Shown here one piece after another: positions 5,800 to 9,408 of a DNA stretch of 9,408 nt. The translations under genes and the position numbers were made by a program. The stretch is from Candidatus Fermentibacterota bacterium. GTDB taxonomy: Bacteria > JAFGKV01. The stretch is taken from the NCBI GenBank assembly GCA_016928395.1, contig JAFGKV010000097.1:1-9408 (forward strand), given 5' to 3'. The stretch's first letter is position 1. Each line of letters opens with the position of its first letter. The notes beneath the pieces were generated by a model that saw only the letters and a program-made list of their open reading frames with translations, was not told where the DNA came from and did no database searches.

Positions 5800-6253
5800 A
5801 ATGGCTGAGCTATGCGAGGGATGATGAACGGTTTGGCTCCGCGGGGTCGTGGCCGTTCGATAATCCCACACTGGAATGGCCGGATGGCCGATTGCGAGTA
5901 CGAGCACGACATTGATAGCGATACCGTCCCCGGGCCCCACCTCCCCATGCGGGCGGAGTCAGAGCTCCCCTCCTTCAGGGCAAGGGATCGCCACTTCAGA
6001 CTCCAGTCGCCAGTGGCCCGGTGAAACCAATCTGTAACTTGATCAGAATAGCCTCGTGCGAAACGCTACGGACGACGCAGAGGTCGTCCCTCCATTCGGG
6101 AAAGATACCCTGTCCCCTGGTCACTCTAGAGGGTCGGGCTTGGCCCAGCACCACTGGATGCTGGGGCTTCGTCCCGACCGCGACGCCACCAGGCTTTCGT
6201 GAGAGGCTCAGAAGTCTCCCTATGTATGAGCAGGGCAAGGCCCGGGGCCGGGG
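5800..6253. other. Non-coding stretch with scattered palindromes, no supported gene
   Basis: No reading frame here has an SD or a recognisable protein. Visible structure: a GATAGCGATACCG repeat fragment at 5914-5926, the R5 unit GGGCGGAGTCAGAGCTCC at 5951-5968 (full palindrome at 9205-9227), a hairpin GGACGAC/GTCGTCC with a 6-nt loop at 6070-6089, and a two-tier hairpin at 6132-6179. It behaves as a repeat sink between the cupin promoter and the 3' end of the zinc-ribbon gene. Confidence 0.6.
6132..6179. repeat. Two-tier hairpin
   Basis: Outer arms GGTCGGG (6132-6138) and CCCGACC (6173-6179) enclose inner arms CCCAGCA (6144-6150) and TGCTGGG (6159-6165) with an 8-nt loop. Both pairs are perfect 7-bp stems. 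GCTT occurs on both sides of the inner hairpin (6138-6141 and 6166-6169), so the inner one may be an insertion into an outer palindrome. It could be a structured RNA, but no promoter is seen. Confidence 0.5.
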
Positions 6254-6426
6254 CTCGTGTGAGAGTACACCCCAACTTCGCGCTCGTACCCGTACTCAAA
6301 GCTACGACTCCGATGGCGATAGCGATACCGACCCCCGCCCTCCCGCGGGCGACCAGAGACGGTCGCCCCTACGACGGCAACGGTTCCTCGTAGCGCTGGG
6401 CGGGCCTGATAGCTAACAGCCGATAG
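6254..6426. repeat. Composite repeat mosaic R4-R3-R1-R6-heptamers, short copy
   Basis: In order: R4 (6254-6289, 36 bp identical to 9066-9101), the GATAGC hexamer unit R3 (6317-6336), palindrome R1 (6345-6373), R6 (6374-6405) and heptamers CTGATAG, CTAACAG, CCGATAG (6406-6426). The block 6345-6413 matches 9330-9398 at 67 of 69 positions by hand count. It leads into the 91-bp element at the 3' end of the zinc-ribbon gene. Confidence 0.85.
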
Positions 6427-6442
6427 CCACCTGCCGGCCGTC

Positions 6443-6533
6443 CTCTCCACCTCGAAAAACCTGGGTGCTTTCGCATCCAGAGGCCTTACTGATGACTGAT
6501 GACTGTGAACTGACAACTGCTCGCGCAGCGAGC
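6443..6533 (-). repeat. 91-bp 3'-end element after the zinc-ribbon gene
   Basis: Read on the plus strand: CTCTCCACC..., hairpin CTGGGTGC (6461-6468) / GCATCCAG (6473-6480) with loop TTTC (one G-T pair), 7 nt, five heptamers ACTGATG, ACTGATG, ACTGTGA, ACTGACA, ACTGCTC (6488-6522), then GCGCAGCGAGC. GCTCGC/GCGAGC form a perfect 6-bp stem with a 3-nt loop, 2 bp from the stop codon (6536-6538). In the minus-strand RNA the second hairpin would carry a GAAA loop closed by C-G, a very stable tetraloop. Same length and module order as the element after the cupin gene. Confidence 0.85.
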
Positions 6534-6535
6534 TC

Positions 6536-6775
6536 CTACCTTCCGAACAACGCGTCCAGGATGGTGCCGAGGTTGCTGGAGCCTTCCAGTACGGTCGGGT
6601 CGTACAGCTCGGTGAAACCGCAGTTTCGACACGAGAGGGAGACGAATTTGTTGTGCTGGATGTCGAGGAGTCGGGTGAGTCCCGTGCCGGTCCCGGCGAA
6701 TCTCCGGGCGATTGCCCCGCTGTGGCCACACTTGGGGCATCGGAAGATCGATGCCAGTTGTTCGTCCATGCGCAT
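6536..6775 (-). CDS. Small zinc-ribbon protein, DUF2082 family
   Basis: 79 aa from ATG at 6775, chosen because AAGGAG lies 6 nt upstream; an earlier ATG at 6805 adds ten residues that the family does not need. Two zinc-ligand pairs, CPKCG (Cys13, Cys16) and CRNCGF (Cys49, Cys52), are separated by the DUF2082 signature GTGLTRLLDIQHNKFVSLSC (30-49) and followed by a conserved tail ending in GTILDALFG. This family (COG3478) is described as a nucleic-acid-binding zinc ribbon, but its function is not known. It is cytosolic and monocistronic, diverging from the SNF transporter gene with 245 bp between the starts. Family assignment is firm, role is not. Confidence 0.88.
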   Translation of the reverse strand: MRMDEQLASIFRCPKCGHSGAIARRFAGTGTGLTRLLDIQHNKFVSLSCRNCGFTELYDPTVLEGSSNLGTILDALFGR

Positions 6776-6781
6776 GATGAT

Positions 6782-6787
6782 CTCCTT
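6782..6787 (-). promoter_or_regulatory. Ribosome binding site that decides the zinc-ribbon start
   Basis: AAGGAG (complement of CTCCTT) ends 6 nt before ATG 6775. The alternative ATG at 6805 is upstream of this site, so the shorter protein is preferred. Confidence 0.75.
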
Positions 6788-6874
6788 GAAGCGTTGCAGA
6801 GTCACAAAGCACTACCTTCCATCCTGGCCAGGCATTCTCCCAAAGCCCGGACGGGGCCATCGCTTCTGGGGAGG

Positions 6875-6892
6875 TATTCTACCATTAGAATA
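6875..6892. promoter_or_regulatory. Perfect operator-like palindrome overlapping an extended -10 of the zinc-ribbon gene
   Basis: TATTCTA (6875-6881), CCAT, TAGAATA (6886-6892): perfect 7-bp arms with a 4-bp centre, in the spacer between divergent genes. On the minus strand it contains TGGTAGAAT, an extended -10 box (TGN plus 5/6 of TATAAT), which would start the zinc-ribbon mRNA near 6869. I see no good -35. The arrangement suggests a repressor site that may affect both divergent genes (inference); the cognate regulator is not identifiable. Confidence 0.45.
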
Positions 6893-6955
6893 GTGTCGAA
6901 TCGTCCGGTTCAGCACGCATAGATGCCCAGAAGGAAGAGCATCTTCATGCAATCC

Positions 6956-6985
6956 TTGACCTCGATCGATATCCGCCGCTATTGT
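6956..6985 (+). promoter_or_regulatory. Probable promoter of the SNF transporter pair
   Basis: TTGACC (6956-6961, 5/6), an 18-bp spacer, then TATTGT (6980-6985, 4/6). Predicted start near 6992 gives a 29-nt leader before the GTG at 7021 with its AGGAGG site. Confidence 0.45.
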
Positions 6986-7020
6986 CGCCGCAGCATTCAG
7001 CTATCCACAGGAGGGATTCC

Positions 7021-8553
7021 GTGCAGGAAAATCCAGCGCCGCGCGCCGTGTGGAGCTCCAAGCTGGGCTTCATTTTGGCCGCATCCGGGTCCGCCATCGG
7101 TCTAGGCAATATCGTATTCTTCGGCGCCAATGCGTACAAGTATGGCGCAGGTGCGTTCTACGTTCCCTATCTTCTGGCGCTGTTCTTCGTCGGGCTGCCG
7201 TTCATGGCCATGGAGATAGGCCTCGGATTGCGGTTCAATAGGGCACTGCCCGAGTCACTGCACCTGATCGCGGGACGACGAGGCGAGTTTGTCGGCTGGT
7301 GGGGGATACTGAACGCATCTGTCATCACCACGTACTATATCGCCATCCTCGGGTGGGTCGTGGGCATGCTCATCGGCGCCTTTGGGCCTCTGTGGAAACC
7401 TTCTCTGGCGGTGCCTGCATTCAACATGGCCGAGGGTGCGATCCCTAACCCCTTCGCCTACTTCTTCAACATGCTGTCAACTCCCGGCACGCTGCTCTTC
7501 GTCGTGCTGGCCTGGGTTCTCAACATCATCATCGTGTGGAAAGGCACCCTCACCATTGAGAAGGCGGTCAAGGTCTGCGTGCCCCTGATGTGGGTGTTCA
7601 TGCTTATCCTCATCGTCCGTGGGTTGACCCTGCCCAACGGGTCCCAGGGCGTTCGTCTTCTTTTTACGCCCAATTGGGGAGTCATGCGAAACCCGGATGT
7701 CTGGAAGGGCGCCTTCGGCCAGATTTTCTTCTCGCTGTCGCTGGGGTTTGGCATCATGACCGCATACGCCAGCTATCTTCCAAAGAAGAGCGACTGCAAC
7801 TCCAATGCGATGATGGTCTCTTTTCTCAACTGCGGCTTCGAGTTCATCGCTGGGGTCGCCATCTTCACGATTCTCTTCAGCCTCTCCATCGTACCCAAGG
7901 CCAGCACGCTGGCCATGTCGTTCTTCGTCCTTCCTTCCGGCATCGCGCGATTCCCTTACGGTGTTGCCACGTTTGGGGTGATGTTCTTCACCTTGCTTCT
8001 CCTCGCTGGCATTTCCTCCAGTGTGTCATTGGTGGAGGCTTTGGCGAGTTCCGTCATCGACAAGTTCCGCATTTCCCGGATTCGGGCGCTCCTGTTTGTC
8101 GGATCGGGGGGGGTGGTTCTCTCCCTGCTGTTCGCTCTCCCCATGGTGGTCGATGCATCCCTCAAGGACAACGGCACCTTGGGGCTTACCCTTCTTGATC
8201 TCTCCGATCACTGGGCCTTCGGCTACGGCCTCTTGGCCATGGGGCTTGCCGAGAGCATTCTCATCGGATGGGTTCTCGGGGCCGGGAAACTGCGCGAGAC
8301 GATGAACGCCAATGCCAGGATCAGGCTGGGGCCGTGGTTTGACGTTCTGGTTCGATTCGTGGCGCCGGCCGTCGTCCTCGCAGTGATCGTTGCCAGCATC
8401 GCCCACGAGGTCAAGACCGGCATGTACGGCTCGCGCATGGTGACGGGCTGGCGGCCCATGGCGGCAGTTGTGCTTCTCGCGTGGCTCCTGTTCACCAGCG
8501 GGGGTGCCTTCTTGCTCAGCGCGCCGCAGAAGGGGAAGGGGGTGAGAGCATGA
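7021..8553 (+). CDS. Sodium-dependent transporter, SNF (neurotransmitter:sodium symporter) family
   Basis: 510 aa from GTG 7021, which has AGGAGG 6 nt upstream; length and about 12 hydrophobic segments fit the LeuT-like fold. TM1 is WSSKLGFILAASGSAIGLGN (11-30), aligning with LeuT up to Asn27 (here Asn30), a sodium-1 ligand. TM3 keeps the substrate-contact tyrosine (YY, 105-106). TM6 is GQIFFSLSLGFGIMTAYASYLPK (233-255), close to LeuT. TM8 AGISSSVSLVE (329-339) supplies the sodium-2 site. TM10 keeps the gate aspartate (Asp396 in SDHW), but the gate arginine of the usual RFP motif after TM1 is replaced by Phe33 (IVFFGAN). The protein should import an amino acid or similar small molecule with sodium; substrate unknown. 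It overlaps the next gene by 4 bp (ATGA), so the two are probably translated together. Divergent from the zinc-ribbon gene. Confidence 0.95.
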   Translation: MQENPAPRAVWSSKLGFILAASGSAIGLGNIVFFGANAYKYGAGAFYVPYLLALFFVGLPFMAMEIGLGLRFNRALPESLHLIAGRRGEFVGWWGILNASVITTYYIAILGWVVGMLIGAFGPLWKPSLAVPAFNMAEGAIPNPFAYFFNMLSTPGTLLFVVLAWVLNIIIVWKGTLTIEKAVKVCVPLMWVFMLILIVRGLTLPNGSQGVRLLFTPNWGVMRNPDVWKGAFGQIFFSLSLGFGIMTAYASYLPKKSDCNSNAMMVSFLNCGFEFIAGVAIFTILFSLSIVPKASTLAMSFFVLPSGIARFPYGVATFGVMFFTLLLLAGISSSVSLVEALASSVIDKFRISRIRALLFVGSGGVVLSLLFALPMVVDASLKDNGTLGLTLLDLSDHWAFGYGLLAMGLAESILIGWVLGAGKLRETMNANARIRLGPWFDVLVRFVAPAVVLAVIVASIAHEVKTGMYGSRMVTGWRPMAAVVLLAWLLFTSGGAFLLSAPQKGKGVRA

Positions 8554-9011
8554 GGTGCGCTCTTGCCGTATGGATGCTCTCATCGTGCGCGGCAGTCTGG
8601 GCGGGCCGTATAGATGTGACCGATCAGTATCCACTGAGAGGTCAGGCAACAGAGATCATCGTATCCGGCGATGACGGATCACCCCTCGATGCGGTAGTGG
8701 TTCATCTCACCTACCGGCCTAACTCCATGGTGGCACTAGCGGATTCACTGCCTCCCACCGATGCTTCCGGCACAACGGTCTGGACTCCCTCGGATGCCGG
8801 AATCTGTACGATTCGAGTTCTCGACGGTGATGTCGAAGTTGCCGCCAAGGATGTGTCCGTTCGATTCGACCGGTTCCCCATTCAAGGGGCTATCGTCATG
8901 ATCGTGGCCTTCTGTGCCCTCTTCGGCGGCGCGGCCTTCAGTTTGGTTATGCTGTTCAAAGCGGAACAGGAGGGCAAGGACGACGCGGGAATCCTCGTGA
9001 GGGGGACATAG
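8550..9011 (+). CDS. Unrecognised exported membrane-anchored protein with Ig-like domain, coupled to the SNF transporter
   Basis: 153 aa from ATG 8550, overlapping the transporter stop by 4 bp, with a GGGGGTGA purine run just upstream. Residues 1-18 form a signal sequence (possible cut after VWA; alternatively LSSC at 10-13 is a lipobox, making it a lipoprotein). Residues 19-108 look like a small beta-sandwich: IDVTDQYPLRGQATEIIVSG, then GSPLDAVVVHLTYRP, and TDASGTTVWTPSDAGICTIRVLDG, the pattern of Ig-like or carboxypeptidase-regulatory-like domains. Residues 111-137 are one transmembrane helix, followed by a charged cytosolic tail (KAEQEGKDD). Expected topology: beta domain outside, tail inside. 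I know no named family for it. Its coupling to the transporter suggests an accessory subunit that assists folding, substrate capture or gating, loosely comparable with the small MetS partner of the SNF transporter MetP in Corynebacterium, though not similar in sequence. Confidence 0.8.
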   Translation: MRCALAVWMLSSCAAVWAGRIDVTDQYPLRGQATEIIVSGDDGSPLDAVVVHLTYRPNSMVALADSLPPTDASGTTVWTPSDAGICTIRVLDGDVEVAAKDVSVRFDRFPIQGAIVMIVAFCALFGGAAFSLVMLFKAEQEGKDDAGILVRGT

Positions 9012-9065
9012 GCGGCTCTCTCAGCAGTCGGCCTATCTCCTCACTCCCCCAGTCAGCAGTCCTGA

Positions 9066-9408
9066 CTCGTGTGAGAGTACACCCCAACTTCGCGCTCGTA
9101 CTCGGAGCTACGACAACGATAGCGATACCGACCCCGACCCCGAGCGAGGAGTGAGCCGACAGCCGGCCCCCCGGCGGGCGACCAGGGCCGGTCGCCCCTA
9201 CGACGGGCGGAGTCAGAGCTCCGCCCCAACAAGGCAACGGTTCCTCGCAGAGCTCCGTAGGGGAGGACGCCCCTGCCCTCCCGGGCAGCTCATCGATAGC
9301 GATAGCGATACCGACCCCGAACCCCCCCTGCGGGCGACCAGAGACGGTCGCCCCTACTACGGCAACGGTTTCTCGTAGCGCTGGGCGGGCCTGATAGCCG
9401 ATAGCCAA
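9066..9408. repeat. Composite repeat mosaic, long copy, cut by the window edge
   Basis: In order: R4 (9066-9101, identical to 6254-6289), R3 (9117-9137), R1 (9174-9202), palindrome R5 GGGCGGAG/CTCCGCCC (9205-9227), a partial R6 (9228-9254), a second R3 with an extra GATAGC (9294-9320), a second R1 (9330-9358), R6 and heptamers CTGATAG, CCGATAG (9391-9404). Compared with 6254-6426 it contains an extra R1-R5-R6 segment, as if one unit were inserted or duplicated inside another. No gene is seen in 9012-9408. A hairpin AGTCAG/CTGACT with a 5-nt loop (9051-9067) lies between the last stop codon and the mosaic, without a T-run. Confidence 0.85.

Noticed and set aside
5331-6522. Heptamer tracts and R1 palindromes as a CRISPR array
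   Set aside because: Units are 7 bp without spacers, or isolated palindromes far apart; there is no repeat-spacer alternation and no cas gene.
8956-9408. Open minus-strand frame across the right-hand repeats (and the similar one at 6220-6729)
   Set aside because: Both are translations of the same repeat mosaic, with no SD, no domain and overlap with real genes on the other strand.

Overview
The window is GC-rich, gene-dense bacterial DNA with strong Shine-Dalgarno sites and long intergenic stretches full of short palindromes and 7-bp tandem repeats. The gene content (a class I hybrid-cluster protein with its own ferredoxin and Rrf2 regulator, a DUF5916/CBM9-type secreted protein, an SNF transporter) points to an anaerobic or facultatively anaerobic free-living bacterium, probably of an uncultured or little-studied phylum. 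I cannot place it to phylum from the sequence alone.

Layout, left to right. (1) At 1-794, minus strand, the N-terminal part of a secreted CBM9-like/DUF5916 protein runs off the left edge. (2) A 265-bp divergent spacer follows, then a TM1586-type nitroreductase (1060-1917, plus). (3) A 221-bp spacer between convergent genes (1918-2138) holds GC-rich palindromes and heptamer repeats. (4) A minus-strand cluster reads, in transcription order, cupin (5715-5377), two-cluster ferredoxin (5038-4271), Rrf2 regulator (4252-3782) and hybrid-cluster protein Hcp (3785-2139). Rrf2 and hcp overlap by 4 bp, and rrf2 starts 18 bp after the ferredoxin gene. The cupin is separated from the ferredoxin gene by 338 bp containing a tetranucleotide satellite. 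A near-consensus promoter precedes the cupin gene. This looks like a nitric-oxide/hydroxylamine defence operon with its own Fe-S sensor. (5) An 820-bp region without a convincing gene (5716-6535) carries repeats and hairpins. (6) A small DUF2082 zinc-ribbon gene lies at 6536-6775 (minus). (7) A divergent plus-strand pair follows: an SNF-family sodium-dependent transporter (7021-8553) and, overlapping it by 4 bp, an unrecognised membrane-anchored Ig-like protein (8550-9011). (8) The last 400 bp are again repeat mosaic.

The most striking structure not explained by genes is a recurrent 3'-end element. The cupin and zinc-ribbon genes, both minus strand, are each followed by a 91-bp element of identical length: stop-proximal hairpin, five heptamers of the form ACTGNNN (plus-strand reading), then a second hairpin with a 4-nt loop. 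The hcp gene has the stop-proximal hairpin and five heptamers but lacks the second hairpin. Farther out come a second heptamer tract (CTGATAG/CCGATAG) and a mosaic of palindromes. A longer copy of that mosaic is cut by the right edge of the window, which predicts the 3' end of another minus-strand gene just beyond it.
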